The notes: generated by a model not told the origin, from the letters alone. 14,638 bases of DNA from an uncultured Eubacteriales bacterium (GCA_905199755.1 CAJKHT010000069.1:1-14638); one strand, 5' to 3'. Shown: positions 6,949 through 14,325, counted from the stretch's first letter. Program-made: numbers and translations.

Positions 6949-7425
6949 ATGAGAACATCGGTTTATCCGGGCAGCTTTGACCCGATAACAAACGGTCATC
7001 TTGACATTATAAGACGGGCAAGTAAAATTTATGACAAGGTGATTGTGGGAGTACTTAACAATTCAAATAAGAAACCTCTGTTTTCCGCAGCGGAACGAAT
7101 GGAAATGATAAGGTCGGTCACGGGCGGACTTGACAATGTTGAAGTGGATTGCTTTCAGGGACTGTTGGTTGACTTTGTGAAAGAAAAAGGTGCGGAGGTT
7201 ATTGTTAAGGGACTGAGAACGGTTGCGGATTTTGAGTACGAGTTTCAGATGGCTCTGCTGAATAAAGCCTTAAATCCCGAATATGAAACGGTGTTTCTTA
7301 TGACGGATTCAAAATATTCATACATCAGCTCCAGTATGGTAAAGGAACTGGCAGGCTTTAACGGTGACTTGACGGGACTTGTACCGTGCGAGATTATTAA
7401 TAAAATCAAACAAAAATACAAATAG
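6949..7425 (+). CDS. coaD: Phosphopantetheine adenylyltransferase
   Basis: CoaD catalyses the fourth step of coenzyme A synthesis, transferring AMP from ATP to 4'-phosphopantetheine to give dephospho-CoA. The 158-residue length is typical. Visible motifs are the nucleotidyltransferase signature TNGH (14-17), YPGSFDPITNGHLD at the N-terminus, KGLR (87-90) and ISSS (126-129). The AAAAAGGAA ribosome site overlaps the last codons of rsmD, and the two genes are five bases apart, consistent with cotranscription. Confidence 0.97.
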   Translation: MRTSVYPGSFDPITNGHLDIIRRASKIYDKVIVGVLNNSNKKPLFSAAERMEMIRSVTGGLDNVEVDCFQGLLVDFVKEKGAEVIVKGLRTVADFEYEFQMALLNKALNPEYETVFLMTDSKYSYISSSMVKELAGFNGDLTGLVPCEIINKIKQKYK

Positions 7426-7443
7426 ACGAAAGGATTGATCGGG

Positions 7444-7899
7444 ATGGATATGGATATGGACATAATGGAGATTATCGATATGATGGAGGAGACTATAGAT
7501 AAGGCATCTTCAGTACCTCTGACAGGAAAGGTTATGCTTGATAAGGACGAGCTGCTTGACTATATTCAGGAAATTCGTTTGGTGTACCCGGACGAGCTTA
7601 AGGAAGCAAAATGGGTAAAGGAAGAAAGACAGAGAATCCTCTCGGAGGCAGAATCGAGAGCAGAAACAATACAGAAAAATGCCGAAGAAACTCAGATGCA
7701 GCTTATTGATGAGCATGAAATTACAAAGCGTGCGTATGAGGAAGCAAACGAGCTTGTAAATAAGGCTCAGCAGAAGTCCATAGAGATTAAGACAGATACC
7801 GATCAGTATGTGGATGATGTACTGAACGATGTTGAGCACCGTCTGGATTTGCTGCTCCGCAAGGTTCGCGAGGACAGAGGATATTTCAATAATAATTGA
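7444..7899 (+). CDS. Conserved coiled-coil protein, 151 aa, function unknown
   Basis: This is a highly charged, soluble protein with no signal peptide or membrane helix. The N-terminus is a Met/Asp/Glu-rich amphipathic stretch beginning with MDMDMD (residues 1-19). Residues about 52-118 form a long predicted coiled coil rich in Glu, Lys, Arg, Ala and Gln. The C-terminal helix (121-145) carries leucines at regular spacing. Database annotations often call such genes ATP synthase subunit B-like because of the coiled coil, but the membrane anchor of true AtpF is missing, so that name is not supported. Similar proteins sit beside coaD in other Clostridia, by memory. The ATG at 7444 follows AAAGGA by nine bases; the TTG at 7435 is less likely. 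It lies 18 bases after coaD, so it is probably in the same unit. Confidence 0.8.
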   Translation: MDMDMDIMEIIDMMEETIDKASSVPLTGKVMLDKDELLDYIQEIRLVYPDELKEAKWVKEERQRILSEAESRAETIQKNAEETQMQLIDEHEITKRAYEEANELVNKAQQKSIEIKTDTDQYVDDVLNDVEHRLDLLLRKVREDRGYFNNN

Positions 7900-7923
7900 C
7901 AAAGATTTAAGAACCGATATAAA
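7896..7923 (+). promoter_or_regulatory. Sigma-A-type promoter for the fhs unit
   Basis: A perfect TTGACA (7896-7901) and TATAAA (7918-7923) are 16 bases apart. The TGA inside the -35 is the stop codon of the preceding gene. Transcription should start at about 7928-7930, immediately at the GGGGG of the following stem-loop. Confidence 0.75.
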
Positions 7924-7928
7924 AAGCA

Positions 7929-7958
7929 GGGGGTGCCGTATAAGAATGCGGCAGCCCC
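7929..7958 (+). promoter_or_regulatory. 5'-terminal stem-loop of the fhs mRNA
   Basis: GGGGGTGCCG (7929-7938) pairs with CGGCAGCCCC (7949-7958) over ten positions with one G-G mismatch, around a 10-base loop. No T-run follows (ATTTGTGGTTATTT), so it is a poor terminator. By the promoter call it would lie at the very 5' end of the fhs transcript, where stem-loops are known to protect mRNA from 5'-end decay. The 3' arm plus CCCCATTT could weakly pair with the AAAGGG of the ribosome site, so a translational role is also possible. Both ideas are inference. Confidence 0.5.
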
Positions 7959-7988
7959 ATTTGTGGTTATTTGAAAGGGAGGAACAGT

Positions 7989-9659
7989 ATGCTTTCTGAT
8001 ATTGAAATTGCACACGGCGCTCAAATGAAGCATATCCGAGATATTGCGGCACAGCTCGGAATAGATGCCGATGAAATCGAATACTACGGTAAATACAAGG
8101 CAAAGCTCGGAAATGAGATAAGAGCAAAGTTTGCGGATAAAAAGGACGGCAAGCTTATTCTTGTTACCGCAATAAACCCGACTCCGGCGGGCGAGGGAAA
8201 AACAACGACAACAATAGGTCTGGGCGATGCATTGTCGCGCATGGGCAAAAAATGCGTTCTTGCACTGCGTGAGCCTTCACTCGGCCCCGTAATGGGTATA
8301 AAGGGCGGTGCCGCGGGCGGCGGCTACAGCCAGGTTGTGCCGATGGAGGATATAAACTTGCATTTTACGGGTGATATGCATGCGATAACCGCGGCGAATA
8401 ATCTGCTGTCGGCGCTGATTGATAACCATATAAAACAGGGAAACGCACTTGACATAGACGTTACGAATATTGTCTGGAAGCGTGTGGAGGACACAAATGA
8501 CAGAGCTTTAAGAAAGATTGTTGTCGGCATGGGCGGCAAGATAAACGGTGTTCCGCGTGAGGACGGCTTTATGATTACCGTTGCATCGGAAATTATGGCT
8601 GTTTTGTGCCTTGCTTCGGATATTACCGATTTGAAAAAGCGTCTCGGTGAAATTATTATAGGCTACAGCCGCGGCGGAAATCCCGTAAAGGCATCGGATT
8701 TGCATGCCGAGGGTGCAATGACGGCGCTGATGATTGATGCGCTTAAGCCAAATCTTGTTCAGACACTGGAGCATACTCCGTGTCTTATACACGGCGGCCC
8801 GTTTGCAAATATCGCGCACGGCTGCAACAGTGTACAGGCAACGAAATTAGCCATGAAAATGGCAGACTACACAATCACGGAGGCAGGCTTCGGCGCAGAT
8901 TTGGGTGCAGAGAAATTTATTGACATAAAGTGCCGTTTTGCAGGTATATGCCCCGATGCGGCGGTTATCGTGGCAACGGTGCGTGCGCTGAAATATAACG
9001 GCGGAGTTGCAAAGACTGATTTAAAGACACCCGATGTTGAGGCGCTCAAAAGAGGATTTGCAAACCTTGAAAAGCATATAGAAAACATGCATGCTTTCGG
9101 AATACCCGTTGTGGTTGCAATAAACAGATTTGATACCGATTCCGAGGAGGAGCTTAGAACCGTTGCCGAGCTTTGCGAAAGCAAGGGTGCGGAGTGTGCT
9201 TTGAGTGAGGTTTTTGCAAAGGGCGGTGCCGGAGGCACGGAGCTTGCATATAAGGTGCTTAACATTATTGAAAATCAAAAGTCGGAATATAAGCCGGCAT
9301 ACGACGTGGATATGTCCGTTAAGGATAAGATAAACGCGGTAGTTATGAAAGTGTACGGCGGCAGCGGAACGGAATACTCCAAAAAGGCTTTAAAGCAGAT
9401 AAAGAGACTTGAAGAGCTGGGCTTGGATAAAAAGCCCGTGTGCATTGCGAAAACGCAGTATTCATTGTCTGACGATGCATCGCTCCTCGGTCGTCCTACA
9501 GGCTTTACCGTAACAATAAATAATGTGCGCATTTCAAACGGTGCAGGATTTATCGTGGCGGAGGCAGGCGATATAATGACCATGCCCGGACTTCCCAAAA
9601 TACCTGCGGCGGAAAATATTGATGTTGACGAAAACGGAGTAATTTCGGGATTGTTTTAG
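7989..9659 (+). CDS. fhs: Formate--tetrahydrofolate ligase
   Basis: This enzyme makes 10-formyl-tetrahydrofolate from formate, tetrahydrofolate and ATP. It feeds purine synthesis, formyl-Met-tRNA synthesis and, where present, the Wood-Ljungdahl methyl branch. The 556-residue length is normal. Visible features are the start DIEIAHGAQMKHI, the YYGKYKAKL stretch (32-40), the ATP-binding TPAGEGKTT (65-73), and the long conserved run from REPSLGPVMGIKGGAAGGG to VPMEDINLHFTGD near residue 95-130. The ATG at 7989 is six bases after GGGAGG; the frame extends back to TTG 7971 but the ribosome site then lies inside it. It leads a unit with tsaE, tsaB and rpiB. No other Wood-Ljungdahl gene is in the window, so an acetogenic role cannot be claimed. 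Confidence 0.97.
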   Translation: MLSDIEIAHGAQMKHIRDIAAQLGIDADEIEYYGKYKAKLGNEIRAKFADKKDGKLILVTAINPTPAGEGKTTTTIGLGDALSRMGKKCVLALREPSLGPVMGIKGGAAGGGYSQVVPMEDINLHFTGDMHAITAANNLLSALIDNHIKQGNALDIDVTNIVWKRVEDTNDRALRKIVVGMGGKINGVPREDGFMITVASEIMAVLCLASDITDLKKRLGEIIIGYSRGGNPVKASDLHAEGAMTALMIDALKPNLVQTLEHTPCLIHGGPFANIAHGCNSVQATKLAMKMADYTITEAGFGADLGAEKFIDIKCRFAGICPDAAVIVATVRALKYNGGVAKTDLKTPDVEALKRGFANLEKHIENMHAFGIPVVVAINRFDTDSEEELRTVAELCESKGAECALSEVFAKGGAGGTELAYKVLNIIENQKSEYKPAYDVDMSVKDKINAVVMKVYGGSGTEYSKKALKQIKRLEELGLDKKPVCIAKTQYSLSDDASLLGRPTGFTVTINNVRISNGAGFIVAEAGDIMTMPGLPKIPAAENIDVDENGVISGLF

Positions 9660-9693
9660 TTATTTGCCGTTTTGCGGCAGAATGGAGAAATGT

Positions 9694-10125
9694 ATGGAAT
9701 ATGCTTCAAATTCATGCGCCGATACGCAGAAAATCGCCCGTGAGTTTTCAAAGCGGCTCAAGGCAGGGGACGCGGTGTGCATGTACGGAGATATGGGTGT
9801 CGGCAAAACGGCATTTGTGCAGGGACTTGCCGCAGGCTTGGGGATAAATGAACCGATTACAAGTCCTACCTTTACCATCGTAAACGAATATCACGGCAGA
9901 CTGACGCTCTATCATTTTGACGTATACCGCATTGCGGATTGTGATGAAATGTATGAAATCGGCTATGACGAATATATCGACGGTGACGGAGTGTCGGTAA
10001 TAGAATGGCCGCAGCTGATAGACGATATACTCCCCGAAAAAAGGTATAATGTCACGATAGAAAAGGATTACGGCAAGCATGACGATTACAGAAAAATAAC
10101 CATAGAATCAAACAAGGAGCAGTAA
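9694..10125 (+). CDS. tsaE: tRNA threonylcarbamoyladenosine biosynthesis ATPase TsaE
   Basis: TsaE is the ATPase that resets the TsaB-TsaD complex during synthesis of the t6A modification at position 37 of ANN-decoding tRNAs. The 143-residue protein shows Walker A GDMGVGKT (32-39), SPTFT (57-61), HFDVYRI (74-80) and IEWP (103-106), all family hallmarks. The ATG at 9694 is preferred: GGAG lies six bases upstream and the protein then starts where family members do; ATG 9682 is an alternative. A small TGCCG/CGGCA hairpin (9665-9679) lies in the 34-base gap after fhs, without a T-run. The stop codon overlaps the tsaB start (TAATG), indicating coupled translation. Confidence 0.94.
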   Translation: MEYASNSCADTQKIAREFSKRLKAGDAVCMYGDMGVGKTAFVQGLAAGLGINEPITSPTFTIVNEYHGRLTLYHFDVYRIADCDEMYEIGYDEYIDGDGVSVIEWPQLIDDILPEKRYNVTIEKDYGKHDDYRKITIESNKEQ

Positions 10126-10832
10126 TGAGAGTTTTGGCGTTGGATACCTCGTCAAATGTCGCCTCGGCGGCAATTATCGAGGACGGAAAGCTTTTGGGAG
10201 AGAATATTTTAAATCATAAAAAAACACATTCTCAAAAGATAATGGTAATGATAGAGGAGCTTTTTGGCGATCTGGAGCTTACGGTACATGATATAGATGT
10301 GTTTGCGGCGGCAAACGGACCCGGCTCGTTTACCGGACTGAGAATAGGCGTGGCGACGGTTAAGGCGCTTGCCCACAGTGTCGATAAGCCGGTTGTCGGT
10401 GTCAGCACGCTTGCGGGACTGGCATATAATCTGCCGTATACAAGTTACATTATAGTACCTGTTATGGACGCAAGGCGAAATCAGGTTTATACCGCGTCAT
10501 ACATATGGGAAAACGGTACATTAAAGGAGCTTGAAGCGGACAGTGCAATGAGTATTGAAGACCGCGTAAGCTCATGCAGACAAATGGGAAAGGTGATATT
10601 TGTCGGCGACGGTGTTAATGTACACCGTGACTATATTGCCGGACAGCTCGGTGAAAATGCGTATTTTGCGCCCGTAACGGCACTCATGCAGCGTGCGTCA
10701 TCGGTAGCGGCGCTTGCGTTGGAAAAAGCAAACAGAGGCGAAACGGAGCATTATTCCGCTTTAAAGCCGTTTTATCTGCGAAAATCGCAGGCGGAACGTG
10801 AATATGATGAAAAACACGGAAAGGAAGAATAA
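10125..10832 (+). CDS. tsaB: tRNA threonylcarbamoyladenosine biosynthesis protein TsaB
   Basis: TsaB is the inactive ASKHA-fold partner that scaffolds TsaD in t6A synthesis. The 235-residue protein has the family N-terminus LALDTSSNVASAAI (4-17), the conserved ANGPGSFTGLRIG (63-75) and a DARRNQVYTASY stretch (115-126). It overlaps tsaE by one base (TAATG), and AAGGAG lies just upstream. In many Firmicutes tsaB is followed by rimI and tsaD; here rpiB follows two bases after the stop codon, so the catalytic TsaD must be encoded elsewhere. Confidence 0.95.
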   Translation: MRVLALDTSSNVASAAIIEDGKLLGENILNHKKTHSQKIMVMIEELFGDLELTVHDIDVFAAANGPGSFTGLRIGVATVKALAHSVDKPVVGVSTLAGLAYNLPYTSYIIVPVMDARRNQVYTASYIWENGTLKELEADSAMSIEDRVSSCRQMGKVIFVGDGVNVHRDYIAGQLGENAYFAPVTALMQRASSVAALALEKANRGETEHYSALKPFYLRKSQAEREYDEKHGKEE

Positions 10833-10834
10833 CA

Positions 10835-11272
10835 ATGATAGCAATAGGATGTGACCACGGTGGTTTTGAGCTTAAAAACCACATTGTAAAGTATTTGACC
10901 GATAAGGGATATGACGTAAAGGATTACGGTGTTTTTTGCGAGGACAGCGTAGATTATCCCGATTGTGCGGAGCCGGTGTGCAATGCCGTGACAAGCGGTG
11001 AGGCGGAAAAGGGAATACTTATATGCGGAACGGGAATCGGGATTTCGATTGCCGCAAACAAGCATAAGGGGATTCGTGCGGCGCTTTGCTCGGATGTGTA
11101 CAGCGCGGAAATGTCAAGACGCCATAACAATGCCAATATCCTCTGCATGGGCGGACGTGTACTCGGACGTGAGCTTGCGTTTATGATAACCGATACATGG
11201 CTTAAAACCGAATTTGAGGGCGGCAGACACGAACGCAGAATAGAAAAGATACACGCTATAGAAAACAGATAA
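10835..11272 (+). CDS. rpiB: Ribose-5-phosphate isomerase B
   Basis: RpiB interconverts ribulose 5-phosphate and ribose 5-phosphate in the pentose phosphate pathway. The 145-residue protein starts MIAIGCDHGGFELK (D7, H8 in the substrate pocket). It carries the active-site cysteine C64 in ICGTGIGISIAANK and H97 in RRHNNANILCMGGR; these match the catalytic Cys and His of the RpiB family. Sugar-phosphate isomerases LacA/LacB share this fold, but the ICGTGIG cysteine favours RpiB. GGAAAGGAAG precedes the ATG and the gene is two bases after tsaB. It is the last gene before a strong terminator. Confidence 0.93.
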   Translation: MIAIGCDHGGFELKNHIVKYLTDKGYDVKDYGVFCEDSVDYPDCAEPVCNAVTSGEAEKGILICGTGIGISIAANKHKGIRAALCSDVYSAEMSRRHNNANILCMGGRVLGRELAFMITDTWLKTEFEGGRHERRIEKIHAIENR

Positions 11273-11287
11273 AATATCAAAAGCTTG

Positions 11288-11342
11288 CGGTCATTTAAGA
11301 CCGTTAAGGGGTTGTTTAAAAAGTCACAGTCATTGATACTGT
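11288..11342 (+). other. Two small hairpins between rpiB and its terminator
   Basis: CGGTC (11288-11292) pairs with GACCG (11299-11303) around ATTTAA. ACAGT (11326-11330) pairs with ACTGT (11338-11342) around seven bases, followed by only four T. Both stems are five pairs. They may be weak 3' processing or terminator elements, or chance. Confidence 0.25.
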
Positions 11343-11363
11343 TTTGAAGTAATAACGTTTGAT

Positions 11364-11412
11364 AAAAACAGATTGAAATCCGTAAAATGCGGATTTCAAT
11401 CTGTTTTTTTTT
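11364..11412 (+). terminator. Strong intrinsic terminator of the fhs-tsaE-tsaB-rpiB unit
   Basis: The arm ACAGATTGAAATCCG (11368-11382) pairs perfectly with 11390-11404 around a 7-base loop. Nine T follow (11404-11412), and a run of A on the left extends the stem. It marks the end of the unit and the border with the accessory region. Confidence 0.9.
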
Positions 11413-11430
11413 GTGATATAAATTACCGTA

Positions 11431-11459
11431 TTGAAATCTTACCTCCGATATGATATAAT
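11431..11459 (+). promoter_or_regulatory. Strong sigma-A-type promoter for the cysteine peptidase
   Basis: TTGAAA (11431-11436) and a perfect TATAAT (11454-11459) are 17 bases apart, with an extended -10 TG at 11451-11452. The leader is about 26 bases and contains GGAGG. Confidence 0.8.
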
Positions 11460-11491
11460 TCAGATGTATAAAAATAACGGAGGAGATGGAA

Positions 11492-13027
11492 ATGATGAAC
11501 ATTAAACGGGTTATATCGGGTATTTTACTGCTTTTGCTTCTTTCAATATCATCGGTACTTGCGGAGGATTTGCAAAATGCAGACATAGCGAAGCTTGCGG
11601 CACAGCCGAAGTTTGATGAGCGTGACTACGGTACGGTAACTCCCGTCAGAGATCAGGGGAACACTTCTCTTTGCTGGGCGTATTCAGCGGCAAGTGCCTC
11701 CGAAACATCAATATTAAGAAGCGGCATTGATAAGAGCGTAAATGCAAATTCACTGCTTTTATCACCGCAGCAGATAGGGTATGCAAGACATAACAGGGGA
11801 GCCGATCCTCTCGGCAATACAACGGGCGAAACAACAAGCAATGCATGGAATTGGACGAATGCCGGCGGTGGAACGAAGTATGCCGCAGCACTGCTGTCAA
11901 CATGGTGCGGACCTGTGAAATCAGATATTGCATATAATGCAAACGGCTGGGATAATGCGGCATATAAGCTGGAGAGTGCAATTGCCGTTGACGGAAGAAA
12001 CCTTAATACGGACGAATCGGCGAGAGAAAAAATGAAACGTGCAATCGTGAAATACGGTGCGGTTACATTTTCTTATAACAATTCAAGGGAGACATATTAC
12101 TATAACCCTAACGGCGAGAGCGGAAGCTCACCGCATGCCTGCACGATAATAGGCTGGGATGATACAATTCCGGCAGAAAACTTTTATCCGGGCAGGACAG
12201 TGACAAACGGCGGATGGCTGGTGAAAAACAGCTATTCATCACTTCCGTATTTTTATCTTTCCTATGAGGTAACATGCGAGCAGATTTATGCTTTTGATTA
12301 TGCCTTGAATGAAAAGTACGACTGCAATTACTTTTACGATGCGTCTGCGTCGGACAGCGGAACAGGCAGTCTTTTACAGATTAAGCAGGCGGCAAATGTA
12401 TTTGAGGCAAAAGGCTCCGATGAAAATACAATTGAACTGATTAAGGCGGTCAGTGTCGGAACGGTAGGCGAAAATGCCGATTGCACCGTTCAGATATATA
12501 CCGATGTTCCCGACGGGAATTTCAATCCCGAGACCGCAGTACTTGCGGCATCAAAGACAGTGCATTTTGAATACGGCGGATTTAACTGCATAGAGCTTGA
12601 TACACCTGTTGAGGTGAAAAAAGGCAGCAAATTTGCGGCGGTTGTAAAAGTGAGCAATGCATACATAGCAATGAGTGAGAATGAGGGTAACTCGTACATT
12701 TATCGCGGCGGCTGGAATTTATCGCAGGCGGTTCGTATAAAGGTTTTTACAAAGACCGAAGAAAAGAAGAACAGCTTTGTCGAGTTTATTGGCAAAACAA
12801 AGGTAAAGGCAGGCGGCAGCGGCACAAAAACACTTATTCTTGCAATGTATGAAAAAGAGTGTTTGAAGGATTGGCGGATTGAGACGGTAAATTTTGATAC
12901 AGAGAGAGAAAAGACGGTTATGTTACCACCCGAGTGGGAGCAAGAGGGAAACGTATGCTTTAAGGCTTTTCTGTGGAACGGTATGTCGGACATATCGCCG
13001 ATTTGTCCGTCGGCGGAATTTTATTAA
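11492..13027 (+). CDS. Secreted papain-family (C1A) cysteine peptidase with lectin-like and C-terminal modules
   Basis: The 511-residue protein has a signal peptide (1-24, hydrophobic run 11-17, probable cut after VLA). The peptidase domain is about 40-275, with all papain-type residues visible: oxyanion Q55 in VRDQG, nucleophile C61 in LCWAYS, H215 in SPHACTIIGWDD and N246 in WLVKNSYS. Residues about 278-420 look like the beta-sandwich lectin-like domain often found after such peptidases (QIYTDVPDG, then AYIAMSENEGNSYI). A final module (about 428-511) ends with VCFKAFLWNGMSDISPIC, a C-terminal pattern found in secreted proteins of gut Clostridia. No LPXTG or S-layer anchor is present. ATG 11492 is eight bases after GGAGG; ATG 11486 is too close. 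The likely role is extracellular protein breakdown; the substrate is unknown. The gene stands alone. Confidence 0.85.
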   Translation: MMNIKRVISGILLLLLLSISSVLAEDLQNADIAKLAAQPKFDERDYGTVTPVRDQGNTSLCWAYSAASASETSILRSGIDKSVNANSLLLSPQQIGYARHNRGADPLGNTTGETTSNAWNWTNAGGGTKYAAALLSTWCGPVKSDIAYNANGWDNAAYKLESAIAVDGRNLNTDESAREKMKRAIVKYGAVTFSYNNSRETYYYNPNGESGSSPHACTIIGWDDTIPAENFYPGRTVTNGGWLVKNSYSSLPYFYLSYEVTCEQIYAFDYALNEKYDCNYFYDASASDSGTGSLLQIKQAANVFEAKGSDENTIELIKAVSVGTVGENADCTVQIYTDVPDGNFNPETAVLAASKTVHFEYGGFNCIELDTPVEVKKGSKFAAVVKVSNAYIAMSENEGNSYIYRGGWNLSQAVRIKVFTKTEEKKNSFVEFIGKTKVKAGGSGTKTLILAMYEKECLKDWRIETVNFDTEREKTVMLPPEWEQEGNVCFKAFLWNGMSDISPICPSAEFY

Positions 13028-13038
13028 CAGCCTGAAAA

Positions 13039-13064
13039 TCCCTTTTTGATACTCCAAAAAGGGA
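13039..13064. repeat. Hairpin after the peptidase gene
   Basis: TCCCTTTTT (13039-13047) pairs perfectly with AAAAAGGGA (13056-13064) around eight bases, starting 12 bases after the stop codon. The right side is A-rich rather than T-rich, so it lacks the U-tract of a standard plus-strand terminator. It is still the best candidate for the 3' end of the peptidase mRNA. The spacer that follows (13065-13223) is very AT-rich and I see no gene in it. Confidence 0.4.
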
Positions 13065-13158
13065 AAAATAATATTCAATTGGGAAAATCTGACGTGAATA
13101 TTCCTTTATATCGGTGCGGCTTAAAGAAATTTATCTCAAGCGTCAATCATAACTCTTT

Positions 13159-13186
13159 TTGTCAATTTACTTTATCATTTTACTAT
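13159..13186 (+). promoter_or_regulatory. Candidate promoter ahead of the surface-protein remnant
   Basis: TTGTCA (13159-13164) and TACTAT (13181-13186) are 16 bases apart in an AT-rich spacer. It would transcribe the remnant from about 13193, but no ribosome site precedes the ATG at 13224. Such matches are common in AT-rich DNA, so this is weak. Confidence 0.3.
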
Positions 13187-13223
13187 GTTATATTTGAAAT
13201 ACAGAAAATAATCGGATTTTTTT

Positions 13224-14209
13224 ATGTTTATATTTGCCGAAACGGAGAGCGGATATGTCGATACGAGCAAGCTTTCCGACTATGGAATAACAAGAAACAA
13301 GGTATACAGTAGTCTTGTTTCGGAAACAATATTTAATTCTTCGAGAAACACATTGTGTTTCAGCCCGAACTCGGTTACCGGCGAGGAAATCACTTACGGC
13401 AGAATGGTTTTTGCAAATGATAAAGTAAACACACCGCAGGCTCTTGATGATACAAGCGCGGCATATATGCTTGAAATGGAGGTTTCGGCAATCGTAAGAA
13501 ATAACGGTATACATTATTATACAATCATGGGCAAAGCCTTTGACGGTTCAACCACAACAAGATGGGCAACAGAAAATTCGGAAAATACCAAGGTGGAAAG
13601 CCTGACGGTTGACCTCGGAACAGCAAAGGAGCTTGACTGCTTCAAAATAGATGAATTTTACAGCGGCGGAATAAGACGTACCGCAAGCTGTAAGGTGGAA
13701 GTTTCTGACGATAATACAGTCTGGAATGATTGCGAAAATACACTGACGGATAACGGTATATACGGAACAACAAACAGAAAATTCACACTTAATTTATCCG
13801 CACCGGCAACGGGCAGATATTTCAGAATTTCGTTTACAAGAACGGAGGCATGCGGAGAAAGCGGTGTGTCCGTATGGGAGATTGAGGCTTATAAAAACAG
13901 TGATGATTCGATAGAAGAAATAACGGCTGCGGATAAATCGCTTAAAGCAAAGGAATGGCTGGGCGAAAATGCAGGCACAAAGGCGGTTACGACAAATCTC
14001 AAACTTCCCGATGAGGTCAACGGAATGGTGATAACCTGGAGCAGCAGCGACACAGATGTCATTGCGGCAGACGGAACGGTTACGCGTCCGTCGGATTCGG
14101 ATATAAGGATAACAAACTGATGAAGCTTGTGTCTCAGAAAGAATCCTCAGACATCGTTCAATTGAAACAATCATTCAATGAAGGCGAAACGGCAAGGCTA
14201 TATGTATGA
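13224..14209 (+). pseudogene. Remnant of a modular surface protein (F5/8 type C, Ig-like and C-terminal modules)
   Basis: The open frame 13224-14120 (298 codons) has no signal peptide and no ribosome site. Its first 75 residues (YVDTSKLSDYGITRNKVYSS and on) resemble the region before transglutaminase-like domains in clostridial proteins, by memory. Residues 85-224 look like an F5/8 type C (discoidin) carbohydrate-binding domain: KAFDGSTTTRWAT, LTVDLG, RRTASCKVEVSDDNTVW, RYFRISF, VWEIEAY. Residues 231-295 match the atypical Ig-like (aBig) pattern: TNLKLPDEVNGMVITWSSSD, VIAADGTVTRPS. The frame stops at 14120 before that domain should end. A second frame (14102-14209) reads YKDNKLMKL, then IVQLKQSFNEGETARLYV and a stop. 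That tail resembles the C-terminal module of the upstream peptidase but lacks its final W-containing segment. I read this as a decayed, internally deleted gene. A short functional protein is less likely. Confidence 0.65.
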
Positions 14210-14325
14210 GATTGTGTTATAATAAGACAAGAAACCGAAAAGCAAGCTATATAATAGACTTAGACGATATGCAAACTGTAGTATATTTGTAGTAAATTCG
14301 CAAAAAATTTTCCGATAAATCAAAA

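Noticed and set aside
7930..7988. Tetrahydrofolate riboswitch in the fhs leader
   Set aside because: The leader is only about 60 bases and holds one simple stem; the conserved THF-I core and pseudoknot elements are not present.
13039..13064. Hairpin as a standard intrinsic terminator of the peptidase gene
   Set aside because: The sequence after the stem is A-rich, with no T-run on the plus strand; it is listed as a hairpin only.
13046..13312. 88-codon frame between the peptidase and the remnant
   Set aside because: It has AT-driven Phe/Tyr/Ile-rich composition, no ribosome site, and overlaps the remnant in another frame.
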